Shown one piece after another: positions 10,747-19,033 of a stretch of DNA of 52,286 bases. The translations under genes and the position numbers were made by a program. The notes beneath the pieces are model-generated. The model worked only from the letters and a program-made list of their open reading frames with translations. It had not been told where the DNA came from and did no database searches. Each line of letters begins with the position of its first letter. Position 1 is the first letter of the stretch. The DNA is from an uncultured Neomegalonema sp. (lineage in GTDB: Bacteria > Pseudomonadota > Alphaproteobacteria > Rhodobacterales > Rhodobacteraceae), in contig CALFAK010000065.1 of assembly GCA_937948985.1 (NCBI GenBank), forward strand, positions 1 through 52,286, given 5' to 3'.

Positions 10747-10785
10747 AATCCGCCGCGATCAAATAGACCGCGATATTACGACAAG

Positions 10786-10812
10786 GAACACCCTTCCGGG
10801 TAGGTGGTGTTC
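10786..10812. terminator. Hairpin after the receiver gene, possible terminator
   Basis: Arms GAACACC and GGTGTTC enclose a 13-base loop, about 40 bases after the receiver gene. No proper T-run follows on the plus strand, so termination is uncertain. Confidence 0.3.
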
Positions 10813-10932
10813 GTGTTATAAGTAATCTCGGTTGTGGCTCAGGGTGGGTATTTTCTGATCCGGTCTTTCCGAGCGCACCATGCGCAGCGTGTACCTGTTG
10901 CGCATGGTCAGCCTAAGCCCAGAAAATCCAGG

Positions 10933-11652
10933 TTATCGCACGGGGGGCATCCGTACCGTTTTCGAGCGGCATTCACGGTTCACATCACTGCCGCAACGGC
11001 GCGGGTTCAGGGCGGTGTCGAAGCAAATCTTCACTTCCTGCAGTCGGTTTTTGCGACAGTTGATAACGATCTCATCCGCCTCAATCGACGGATTCGCCTC
11101 GATAAACGCATCCTCAATCACACGCGGGTCGATCACCAGCGTCTTGCCCAGCTTACGCAGTTCTTTGGGTATGACCACAGAATCATAAGCGGCTTTGACC
11201 GTCTCAAAATACCCGCGCGGGTCTTGGCCTGAGCATGTGCCGTGTTTTTTCCACTGATGGAAGATCAGCCCCTTGGCGGGCATAATCGGCAGCATCTTAT
11301 CGACCGTGCGGTCCGGCACACGGGCGCTGATGTCACAAAATTCCGGCCAGCCCGTCTCGTATTGCGGCCATAATCCGTGGGCGACAAAGCCGAAATCCCG
11401 CGAGCCATTGCACTGGGGTGAGCGGTTATCGCCCTTGTCTTCGCAGAAGCTGGGTGACCAGGACAGGGCCAGTACATAGTAATCGAAATTGGCATTTTTC
11501 GGCGCGGTGCGCGTAGCGTTACTATTGCTTTCGCCGCGTTGGGGAGACTGCCCGCCGATGATCGCATCCAGCCCGCCCTCCTGATACGCTGCGATAACAG
11601 CCACAATAATCGCGCCGATGACGCCGAGGATTTTCTTCAAGTTCACGCTCAA
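10933..11652 (-). CDS. RNase T2 family ribonuclease, membrane-anchored or exported
   Basis: A 239-residue protein with a hydrophobic N-terminus (residues 8-23, signal peptide or anchor) and a T2 ribonuclease domain. Both catalytic segments are present: CAS-1 AHGLWPQ (His92) and CAS-2 FHQWKKHGTC (His132, His137), with paired cysteines typical of an exported enzyme. T2 enzymes cut single-stranded RNA through 2',3'-cyclic phosphates. Here the enzyme probably scavenges or degrades RNA in the periplasm. It lies divergent from trcR with 140 bases between them. Confidence 0.88.
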   Translation of the reverse strand: MSVNLKKILGVIGAIIVAVIAAYQEGGLDAIIGGQSPQRGESNSNATRTAPKNANFDYYVLALSWSPSFCEDKGDNRSPQCNGSRDFGFVAHGLWPQYETGWPEFCDISARVPDRTVDKMLPIMPAKGLIFHQWKKHGTCSGQDPRGYFETVKAAYDSVVIPKELRKLGKTLVIDPRVIEDAFIEANPSIEADEIVINCRKNRLQEVKICFDTALNPRRCGSDVNRECRSKTVRMPPVR

Positions 11653-11792
11653 ACTCCTGCCTTAAGCCTTTTCAAACCGCCCCGTTTGACTATATACGAA
11701 AGCAAGTCTCCCGGAAAACATATGCTGCCGGCAGACGCGCCCCATAGCGGAGCGCGCGCTTTCGCGGCATGTCTTAACGAAAGAGTTTCAAG

Positions 11793-12488
11793 ATGTCTCT
11801 GCCCCTGATGCCAAAAGCTGTCGCCGTCTGGCTGGTCGACAACACCTCGCTGACATTTGATCAGATCGCCGAGTTTGTGGGAATGCACCCTCTTGAGATT
11901 TCAGGGATTGCTGATGGTGAAGTGGCGCAGGGTCTTAAAGGGCGCAACCCGATCGACAGCGGCGAGCTGACCCGCGAGAATATCGAACATTGCGAGCAAA
12001 CCCCGACCGCCCGCCTGCGCCTGAAACCACGCGTTCAAATGCCTGAAGTTAAGCGCAAGGGGCCGAAATATACACCACTGTCAAAACGTCAGGAGCGTCC
12101 GGCGGCGATTCTGTGGTTGATCCGCAATCACCCCGAGCTGACCGACGCGCAAATCTCGCGCCTTGTGGGCACGACCAAGCCGACAATCGGGTCGATCCGT
12201 GACAAATCGCACTGGAACTACGCCAATACCAACCCTGTTGATCCGGTTGCGCTGGGCATGTGTAAGCAAATCGAGTTGGACGAAGCCGTTGCCAAATCCG
12301 CTCCGAAGCGTGCTGCGATGGAAGAAGAAATGCGCCCCGAAGGCGCTCTGCTGAGCACCGATGAATCGCTCAGTGAAGAGGAAGTGGTTCCGGAGATGGA
12401 CGAAAACGCCGCGCCGGATGATTTCTTCAATCTCAAGAAAACGGGCGATGACAGTGATGAGGATGGTGAAAAAGATAAGGTTTCGTAA
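11793..12488 (+). CDS. trcR: Cell-cycle transcriptional regulator TrcR (DUF1013)
   Basis: A 231-residue protein of the alphaproteobacterial DUF1013/TrcR family. Visible marks are the start MSLPLMPKAVAVWLVDNTSL, a first HTH-like unit (FDQIAEFVGMHPLEISGIADG), a second one (DAQISRLVGTTKPTIGSIRD) and the following HWNYANTNPVDPV. The C-terminal 70 residues are acidic and probably disordered. The family is conserved in alphaproteobacteria and linked to cell-cycle transcription control. Its 3' end nearly touches the convergent SDR gene (3-base gap). Confidence 0.85.
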   Translation: MSLPLMPKAVAVWLVDNTSLTFDQIAEFVGMHPLEISGIADGEVAQGLKGRNPIDSGELTRENIEHCEQTPTARLRLKPRVQMPEVKRKGPKYTPLSKRQERPAAILWLIRNHPELTDAQISRLVGTTKPTIGSIRDKSHWNYANTNPVDPVALGMCKQIELDEAVAKSAPKRAAMEEEMRPEGALLSTDESLSEEEVVPEMDENAAPDDFFNLKKTGDDSDEDGEKDKVS

Positions 12489-12491
12489 CCG

Positions 12492-13289
12492 CTACTCCTC
12501 AACCTTCACCAATGGCTGCTCAAAGATCGAGCGGCCACCGTCCACCGCCATGATCTGGCCCGTCACATAGCTGGCATTGTCACTGGCCAGCATTGCCGCG
12601 ATGCCCGCGACCTCGGTCGTCTCGGCAAGACGCCCCATCGGGGTGCGTGCGATAACGTCTTTACGAACACCCGGATCTGTCATGCCGGAGAACCGCCCCG
12701 CAATTCCGCCCGGCGCAATCCCGTTCACACGAATCCCGAACGGTGCCAGCGACACCGCGAATCCACGGGTCAGCTGATCCAACCCTGCCATTGTCACGCC
12801 CAGCAAAAACCGATCGGGTCGTGAGCTGTCCCCGGTCAGGGCGGAGACGTTGATGACGCTGGCGCGGACCTTGCCGCTTTCCGTTTCCTCCGCGCGCTTG
12901 ACCAGGTATTTCGCGAAAAGTTGGGTCAGCAAAAACGCGGATTTCAGATTGACGCTCATTGTGTCGTCGAAATCTTTCTCATTCACCTCAATCGCATCGC
13001 CGATTCCGGCCAGCGTCGTCGCATTGACGAGAATATCCACACTGTCAAATGCATCCAGCGTTGCGGCCATCAGGTTGTTGATGTCCAGCCGTTGTGTCGG
13101 ATCGCAGCGGAAGCCGGCGGTGCGTATGCGGTCAGGGTCAAGTTCCAACGCCTCGGACAGCACCGTTTCCTCATCGGCATCGGCCATCATCACCGCCGCG
13201 CCCTCGTCAAAGAAGCGTTGTGCCACGGCAAGACCGATGCCTTTGGCGGCGCCCGTTACAATGGCGACCCGGCCTTCGAGTAGTTTCAC
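12492..13289 (-). CDS. SDR-fold protein lacking the catalytic Tyr and Lys
   Basis: A 265-residue short-chain dehydrogenase/reductase by fold: the nucleotide motif TGAAKGIG (about 12-19), a conserved Ser (VINVSALTGDS) and IRVNGIAPGG all align. The usual NNAG is replaced by VNATT. Where YxxxK should stand, the sequence reads LLGVTMAGLDQLTRG, placing Leu at the Tyr position and Met at the Lys position. It keeps the cofactor-binding half and has probably lost redox chemistry, suggesting a binding or regulatory role. The frame is intact with normal codon use, so this is not simple decay. A GNAT gene lies upstream on the same strand. Confidence 0.75.
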   Translation of the reverse strand: MKLLEGRVAIVTGAAKGIGLAVAQRFFDEGAAVMMADADEETVLSEALELDPDRIRTAGFRCDPTQRLDINNLMAATLDAFDSVDILVNATTLAGIGDAIEVNEKDFDDTMSVNLKSAFLLTQLFAKYLVKRAEETESGKVRASVINVSALTGDSSRPDRFLLGVTMAGLDQLTRGFAVSLAPFGIRVNGIAPGGIAGRFSGMTDPGVRKDVIARTPMGRLAETTEVAGIAAMLASDNASYVTGQIMAVDGGRSIFEQPLVKVEE

Positions 13290-13345
13290 GGCATACGTCC
13301 TTTATCCAAGCGATCCAGCCTGTTTAGGGCATCGGGCTATCAGAG

Positions 13346-13870
13346 TCATTCGCGATTGGCCGTAATATCCTCATCAAAGGTCCGTTGCATCAGAACCAAT
13401 GTCAGCCAGCGATCAAACTTCTTGCCCACTTCGGGCATCCGTCCGGTCTCTACAAAACCCATCTCGTTGTGGATGTGGATGCTGGCCGCATTTCCGGCCT
13501 CAATCCCGCCGATCATCGCATGGACGCCGCGCTCCTCTGCGATTTTGACCAGCGCCCGCAGTAAGGCCCGTCCCGCGCCGCTGCCCCGCTCTTCACGGTC
13601 GACATAGACCGAATGCTCGACCGTGTGGATGTAGCCTGAATGCGGGCGGAACGGGCCGTATCCCGCGTAACCGATCACACCGCCCGCCCGTGTTGCCACC
13701 AGCACAGCCATGCCGGAGTCCAGCCGCTCCGAAAGCCACGCCCGCATTTGCGCGCTGGTGCGGGGTGTTTCATCCCATACATTCACATCATTGCGAATTT
13801 CGTCGTTCACAAGACCACGCATGGCCTCGACATCGTCGATTGTCGCTTCCCTGATCTCGATTTTAGGCAT
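13346..13870 (-). CDS. GNAT N-acetyltransferase, phosphinothricin-acetyltransferase-like
   Basis: A 174-residue GNAT enzyme. The start PKIEIREATIDDVEAM, the WDETPRT segment, the acetyl-CoA loop (REERGSGAGRALLRALV) and the tail motif HNEMGFVETGRMPEVGKKFDRW are those of the Pat/Bar-like subgroup, which N-acetylates small amino compounds such as methionine sulfoximine or phosphinothricin-like molecules. The natural substrate cannot be read. It lies 56 bases before the degenerate SDR on the same strand, so the two may be co-transcribed. Confidence 0.78.
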   Translation of the reverse strand: MPKIEIREATIDDVEAMRGLVNDEIRNDVNVWDETPRTSAQMRAWLSERLDSGMAVLVATRAGGVIGYAGYGPFRPHSGYIHTVEHSVYVDREERGSGAGRALLRALVKIAEERGVHAMIGGIEAGNAASIHIHNEMGFVETGRMPEVGKKFDRWLTLVLMQRTFDEDITANRE

Positions 13871-13969
13871 CTCCTGCCACTCCTGCTACGCAACACAACT
13901 TTAGCGATGTTCTCGACAGACTCATAGATATGTGGTCCAAAGCGGCGCGGCAATCGGGGAGTGCTCAAT

Positions 13970-14659
13970 ATGGCGTGTATTTTAATCACAGGGGCCAATC
14001 GCGGCATCGGTTTGGCGATGACACGGGCGGCGGTTCGGCACGGGGACAGTGTTATCGCGACGGTGCGCGATGCTCAAAAGGCCACGGCGCTTATGCTGTT
14101 GGCCGAGGAAATCGGCGGTATCACGATTCGCGAATTGGACGTGGTGGACGAGAATAGCGTTGCGGCCTTTGCGGCAGCGACCACTGAAGCGCCGGATTTG
14201 CTGATCCTGAATGCGGGCGTGTTCAACGTGCGGGGCGGGATTGAAGACCCCGGTCACAGCGTTGAGGCATGGCGGGATTCGCTGATGACCAATGTCGCGG
14301 GGCCGTTCCTCGTAACGCGCGCATTACTGCCGAATATCGAACGCAGCGAGGGGCGCAAGATCGCGATTGTCTCGTCGATTATGGGGTCCAGCGAACGCGC
14401 GCCCGGCAACGCCTATCCTTATCGCTCATCCAAGGCGGCGGCGGTCAATTTGGCCCGAAATCTTGCCGCTGAGCTGAAACCGCGTGGCATTGCGGTGGGC
14501 GCATATCACCCCGGTTGGGTGCGCACGGATATGGGCGGCGACAGCGCGGACATCTCGCCGGAGGAAAGCGCCGAAGGGCTGCTGTCACGTTTCGATGCGC
14601 TGTCGATGCGGACGACAGGCGTGTTTGAGGATTATCGCGGCGATGCAATCCCTTTCTGA
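13970..14659 (+). CDS. SDR family oxidoreductase (short, C-factor-like)
   Basis: A 229-residue SDR with an intact active site: TGANRGIG cofactor motif near the start, LNAG, IVSSIMGS with the catalytic Ser, and YRSSK. The preserved HPGWVRTDMGG segment is typical of the CsgA/C-factor-like classical SDRs. ATG 13970 is preferred to the GTG at 13961 because GGGGAG stands 8 bases before it. It precedes prmA by 32 bases and may be co-transcribed with it. Substrate unknown. Confidence 0.8.
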   Translation: MACILITGANRGIGLAMTRAAVRHGDSVIATVRDAQKATALMLLAEEIGGITIRELDVVDENSVAAFAAATTEAPDLLILNAGVFNVRGGIEDPGHSVEAWRDSLMTNVAGPFLVTRALLPNIERSEGRKIAIVSSIMGSSERAPGNAYPYRSSKAAAVNLARNLAAELKPRGIAVGAYHPGWVRTDMGGDSADISPEESAEGLLSRFDALSMRTTGVFEDYRGDAIPF

Positions 14660-14691
14660 ATGGCCATCACAATAACAACGGAACGAAAATT

Positions 14692-15591
14692 ATGACGGCC
14701 AAAGCTGGCGAGATTTACACAGCATTCGCGACCATCAAGGGTGAAAGCGATGCGCAAGCGCTGTCAGAAGCGATGGAGCGGATGGAGCCTGTGCCCACGG
14801 GCGTCGGCTGCTTTGAGATTGAGGATGACGGTGATCTCTGGGAGGTTGGCGGCTATTTCTCCGAAAACCCCGAAGGCATCGCGCTGACGCTGTTGCAAAT
14901 GGGGTTTGGTTGCTCGCCCTTCGTAATCTCGAACGTGCCGCCGGAGGATTGGGTTGCCAAGGTGCGCCGCGAGTTGCGCCCTGTTGATGCGGGTCGTTTC
15001 ACTCTTCACGGGGGGCATGATCTGGGCGATGCCCCGCCATCGGCGATCCGTTTGCAGATCGAGGCGGCGATGGCGTTCGGCACGGGTCATCATGGTACGA
15101 CGCGCGGTTGTCTGATGGCGATGGATCATCTGGCGCGCAAAGGGTTTTACGCCCGCAATGTGCTGGACCTCGGAACGGGCACGGGCGCGCTGGCGATGGG
15201 GGCGGCAAAGCTGTGGAAAGCGCGCTGCATCGCCACGGATATTGACCCCGTGGCGGTGATGACAGCGCGCGAGAACATCCGCTTTAACGGCACGGGCGCG
15301 ATGGTGCGTGCGGTGGAGGCCAGCCGTGCGACAGGGGGTGCGGTGGCGGAGAATGCGCCGTATGACATCGTCTTTGCGAACATCCTTGCAGCCCCGCTCA
15401 AGCGCCTCGCCCCGCAAATCGCCAGCGTTACGATCAGTGGCAGCGCGGTGATCCTGTCCGGCTTGCTGCACCGCCAAGCACCCGGTGTGGAGCGCGTGTT
15501 TGCGGGCTGGGGGATGCGTGCCGAACGGCGCATCCGCCTGAACGAGTGGACCACGCTAAGCCTGCGCCGGACCACGAACCGCCCGCTTTAG
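14692..15591 (+). CDS. prmA: Ribosomal protein L11 methyltransferase
   Basis: A 299-residue class I methyltransferase that trimethylates ribosomal protein L11. The N-terminal substrate-recognition domain leads to the PrmA-specific segment AMAFGTGHHGTTRGCL (about 127-141), the SAM motif VLDLGTGTGALAMGA (about 157-171) and the NILAAPL active-site motif (NxxxxP-type). Length and order are normal. It sits in a run of closely spaced plus-strand genes (SDR, prmA, FAH-family hydrolase, dehydratase). Confidence 0.9.
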   Translation: MTAKAGEIYTAFATIKGESDAQALSEAMERMEPVPTGVGCFEIEDDGDLWEVGGYFSENPEGIALTLLQMGFGCSPFVISNVPPEDWVAKVRRELRPVDAGRFTLHGGHDLGDAPPSAIRLQIEAAMAFGTGHHGTTRGCLMAMDHLARKGFYARNVLDLGTGTGALAMGAAKLWKARCIATDIDPVAVMTARENIRFNGTGAMVRAVEASRATGGAVAENAPYDIVFANILAAPLKRLAPQIASVTISGSAVILSGLLHRQAPGVERVFAGWGMRAERRIRLNEWTTLSLRRTTNRPL

Positions 15592-15605
15592 AAGGAAAGA
15601 TGACC

Positions 15606-16292
15606 ATGACCCGCTACGCCATTCCCGCACCGGCCATTCCTTCTTTGAGCATTGACGGCAGCAGTGACCGGTTTCCGGTCCGGCGGGTCTATTGTATCGG
15701 GCGGAACTATGCGGCGCATACGATTGAGATGGGGGGCGATCCGAACCGGGAGGCGCCGTTCTTCTTCCAGAAAAACCCCGATAACCTCGATCAAAGCGGG
15801 GAGTTTCCGTATCCGGTGAAATCGGGCGATGTGCATCATGAGATGGAGATGCTGGTCGCGCTGAAATCGGGTGGTACGGACATTCCTGTAGCCAACGCGT
15901 TGGAGCATGTGTTCGGTTACGCGGTCGCGCTGGATATGACGCGTCGGGACTTGCAAGGCGATGCCAAAGCGGCCCGGCGGCCTTGGGAGATTGGCAAGGC
16001 GTTCGAGCGCTCTGCACCATGCGGGCCGATTATGCCCGTCAGCGCTGTGGGACATCCCGACCACGGGCTTGTGCAACTGAGTGTGAATGACGAGACGCGG
16101 CAGACGGGTGATCTGAACCAGATGATCTGGAAAGTGCCGGAGATGATCGCCTATCTGTCCGAATATTTTGAGCTGGCGGCGGGTGATGTGATTCTGTCCG
16201 GCACGCCGTCGGGTGTTGCGGCGGTCGCGCGTGGCGATGTGATGGAGGCGAAAATCGCAGGGCTTGGTTCGCTGAAAGTGACGGTGGTTTAA
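15606..16292 (+). CDS. Fumarylacetoacetate hydrolase family protein
   Basis: A 228-residue FAH-family enzyme of the fumarylpyruvate-hydrolase-like group: RRVYCIGRNYAAH at the start of the domain, the PFFFQKNPDNL loop, metal ligands in HHEMEMLVAL (two Glu) and YAVALDMTRRDLQ (Asp), and the end ILSGTPSGV. The family cleaves C-C bonds in beta-diketo acids, or decarboxylates, with a divalent metal. ATG 15606 has AAGGA at a better distance than ATG 15600. A longer frame from 15546 only overlaps prmA. With the dehydratase 4 bases downstream it suggests a sugar-acid or aromatic-acid catabolic pair. Confidence 0.85.
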   Translation: MTRYAIPAPAIPSLSIDGSSDRFPVRRVYCIGRNYAAHTIEMGGDPNREAPFFFQKNPDNLDQSGEFPYPVKSGDVHHEMEMLVALKSGGTDIPVANALEHVFGYAVALDMTRRDLQGDAKAARRPWEIGKAFERSAPCGPIMPVSAVGHPDHGLVQLSVNDETRQTGDLNQMIWKVPEMIAYLSEYFELAAGDVILSGTPSGVAAVARGDVMEAKIAGLGSLKVTVV

Positions 16293-16296
16293 TGCC

Positions 16297-17394
16297 ATGA
16301 AACTGCGCAAGATCGAGACGTTTACCAATGAATTCGTCGGCTTTGTCCGTGTGACGGATGAGGATGGCAGGCAGGGATGGGGGCAGGTTTCGACCTATAA
16401 TTCCGACATAACCTGCACCGTGCTGCACCGTCAGGTCGCGCCTTGGATGTTGGGTGCGGATATCAGCGATCTCGATGACGCGCTCGATCTGGTTGCTGAG
16501 CGTGAGCATAAATATCCCGGATCATACCTGCGCCGCGCAATGGCGGGGGTGGATACCGCAATTTGGGACTTGCGCGGCAAGCTGGCGGGTAAACCTGTTG
16601 CTGAGTTACTGGGCGGGTCAGCTGGCAAGGTGCGCGCCTATGCGTCGTCGATGAAGCGCGATATTACGCCAGCGGACGAGGCGGATCGTCTTAAAATGCT
16701 CAGGGACCGCGACGGGTTCACCGCTTTCAAAGTGCGCGCGGGGGCCGAGGTTGGCCGGAATCAAGACGAATGGACAGGGCGCACAGAAGAGATCATCCCG
16801 ACAATCGCCCGCGCGCTGGAGGGTGCCGACCTGCTGATCGATGGGAATTCATGCTACTCACCGGATCGGGCGATTGAGGTGGGGCGGATGCTGGAAGCGA
16901 ACGGGTTTTGCCATTTCGAGGAGCCGTGCCCCTATTGGGAATTGGAACAGACCAAGCAAGTCACCGACGCGCTGGATATTGACGTGACAGGGGGCGAACA
17001 GGACTGCGATTTGCCGACGTGGCGACGGATGATCGACATGCGGGCGGTTGATATTGTGCAACCGGACATCCTCTATCTGGGCGGCATCGCGCGGACGCTG
17101 CGGGTCTGCAAGATGGCTGAGGCGGCGGGATTGCCCGTCACGCCGCACTGCGCGAACCTGTCACTCGTGACACTGTTCACCATGCACCTGCTGCGCGCGA
17201 TCCCGAATGCGGGGAAATATCTCGAATTTTCGATTGAGGGCGCGGATTATTATCCGTGGCAGGAGGGGCTGTTCGTTAACTCGCCCTACTCGATTGAGGA
17301 CGGCCACGCCACAGTCACCGACGCGCCGGGCTGGGGCGTTGAAATCGCGCCGGAGTGGCTGGAGAAAGCGGTGTATCGGCTGAGTGAAGCCTGA
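16297..17394 (+). CDS. Mandelate racemase/muconate lactonizing enzyme family protein
   Basis: A 365-residue enolase-superfamily enzyme with a capping domain and TIM barrel. Active-site residues fit the mandelate-racemase subgroup: KVR (Lys145, Arg147), metal ligands Asp182 (LIDGNS), Glu208 (FEEPCP) and Glu234 (GGEQDC), and His284 (TPHCAN) as the second base. The members usually dehydrate sugar acids; the exact substrate cannot be told. It follows the FAH-family gene by 4 bases, and a sugar-acid dehydratase plus a keto-acid hydrolase is a known pathway combination. Confidence 0.85.
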   Translation: MKLRKIETFTNEFVGFVRVTDEDGRQGWGQVSTYNSDITCTVLHRQVAPWMLGADISDLDDALDLVAEREHKYPGSYLRRAMAGVDTAIWDLRGKLAGKPVAELLGGSAGKVRAYASSMKRDITPADEADRLKMLRDRDGFTAFKVRAGAEVGRNQDEWTGRTEEIIPTIARALEGADLLIDGNSCYSPDRAIEVGRMLEANGFCHFEEPCPYWELEQTKQVTDALDIDVTGGEQDCDLPTWRRMIDMRAVDIVQPDILYLGGIARTLRVCKMAEAAGLPVTPHCANLSLVTLFTMHLLRAIPNAGKYLEFSIEGADYYPWQEGLFVNSPYSIEDGHATVTDAPGWGVEIAPEWLEKAVYRLSEA

Positions 17395-17427
17395 AACTCG
17401 TCGTAAATGTGGAAAATTGTAATCTGG

Positions 17428-17441
17428 TTGATTTAAATCAA
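17428..17441. promoter_or_regulatory. Perfect FNR/FnrL-type box
   Basis: TTGATTTAAATCAA is an exact TTGAT-N4-ATCAA palindrome, the consensus for FNR and alphaproteobacterial FnrL. It is centred 66 bases before the ATG at 17501 and lies in the gap after the dehydratase gene. It predicts oxygen-dependent control of the following beta-helix gene. Confidence 0.7.
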
Positions 17442-17500
17442 GTCAAATAACCACGCTTTCCCGCATGTTGAATGTTGCATTCATCGATGGAGGACGGGTT

Positions 17501-18895
17501 ATGGCTATCCTGACGGTGACGACAACGGCGGACAGTGGTACGGGAAGTCTGCGCGATGCGCTGGCAAGAGCTTCAGGTACTTCAAACTCAATCAGCTTTG
17601 ATCCATCGCTTGCCGGCGGCACGATCAGGCTGCAAAGCGGCGCGCTTTAGGCGGGGCCGGGAACGCCAGCCCTTACACGGTTCATAACAATTGATGGCGA
17701 TATCGATAATGACGGTGTTGCTGATATCACGTTGTTTGGCGATCGCAATGGCAGTGGTGCGATTGATGCGGGGGATACGCATCATCTTGAGGTCAAAGCC
17801 AATACGCGGCTTGTGATTGAGGGGCTGAACTTCAGCGGCGGATACGCTGCGCCGGAAGCGGGCGATCCTTCGGGTGATGCGGCTTCCAGCATTCGCAACG
17901 CCGGTAATCTGACGCTGCAAAATTCGGTGATATCCAATGGGTTCGCGCAGGGGTGTGAAGGTTCGGCAGGGGCTTCGCCGACGGCGCTTTCGATAGGTGG
18001 CGGGGATGCTGCGGTGGTGTTTAACAACGCGTCGCTGACGCTTATCAACACCCGCTTGGAGCGTAATGTCTCGCATGGTGGCGATGGGTTCGATGGCACC
18101 GCTGTAAGTGATTTTGGGCTTCTGCGCAGGGGCAGCGATGGGGGAGCGGCGGCCACAGTTCTCAACAATAATTCGGCGAGTGCCGAAGGTTCGTCTTTCT
18201 ATCTCAACAATGCGACGGGTGGGGACGCGGGAACTGTGGGGATCTATTTTTATAATGTCGTGCGTAGCAGCGAGTGGGGACATCATGGCGGGGATGCCGC
18301 CGGAGGGATGCTCAACGACGGCGCGGCGGCGATAATCGACTCCGTTTTCGACGCTAACACGGCGATGGGTGGAAATGGTTCGGCGGGTGGGCCTGACGGT
18401 CACGGTGGTGTTGGCGGTAATGGCGGACACGCGGCGGCAGGTGTGCTGAACGATGGTGTGGGAATGGGTGTGCGCAACGGGACCATCTTTCTCTACGGCA
18501 CGCGCAATGACGCGGCGAGCGGTAAAGTCGGGGGGACGGATGCGAGAGCGGATCGTTTCGTTGGTGCCCTTTCGAGCGATACCGAAACCACTCAGAAGAT
18601 TTCACGGGTGCCGGAGGTCAGCTTTGGTGAGCAGAGTTTCGACATGTATGACGAGGTCGCCTTGCCGCCGCGTCCGATCCTTGAAATGGCGCGCGAAGCC
18701 TATGAAAAGCTGAGCGATCTGGTCGAGGAGATGAAACCGCAGGCATCTGTCACGCCTGAGGTTCCGGCTGAAACTGCACAGCAAAGCGCTGAACCGACCG
18801 ATGTTGAGGCGTCAGAGGGTCAACGCGCCACGGATAGCGAACCGGAAACTGTGCGTGTGGCTGAAAGTGAAACCCATCGCGGCAGCACCCGCTGA
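17501..18895 (+). pseudogene. Beta-helix/choice-of-anchor-type surface protein gene with in-frame amber stop
   Basis: ATG 17501 follows a strong GGAGG (17489-17493). The frame runs 49 codons (start MAILTVTTTADSGTGSLRDA, typical of parallel beta-helix surface proteins) and meets TAG at 17648-17650. It then continues in the same frame to 18895 with fitting sequence: ITIDGDIDNDGVADITLFGD, a calcium-loop-like Asp pattern, then repeated NN/GG-rich helix turns and an acidic, Ala/Glu/Pro-rich tail. About 464 residues would result if the stop were read through. The TAG probably replaces a CAG, AAG or GAG codon. A second lesion is possible near 18866, where a shifted frame continues with similar Ala/Glu/Gln-rich sequence to TAG 18942-18944. 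Function was probably adhesion or surface display. Confidence 0.72.
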
Positions 18896-19033
18896 GGCCA
18901 ACGCTCAGAAGGATGCCGAAACGGTGGAATCGCAAGAAATTTAGGTCTTTTCGACGGGGCGGCATGAGGCTCGCAAAAATGCCGCTCTTACAGCCGCTTG
19001 ACCGGGCCTCAAACCCGCCCCATAACCCGCAAT

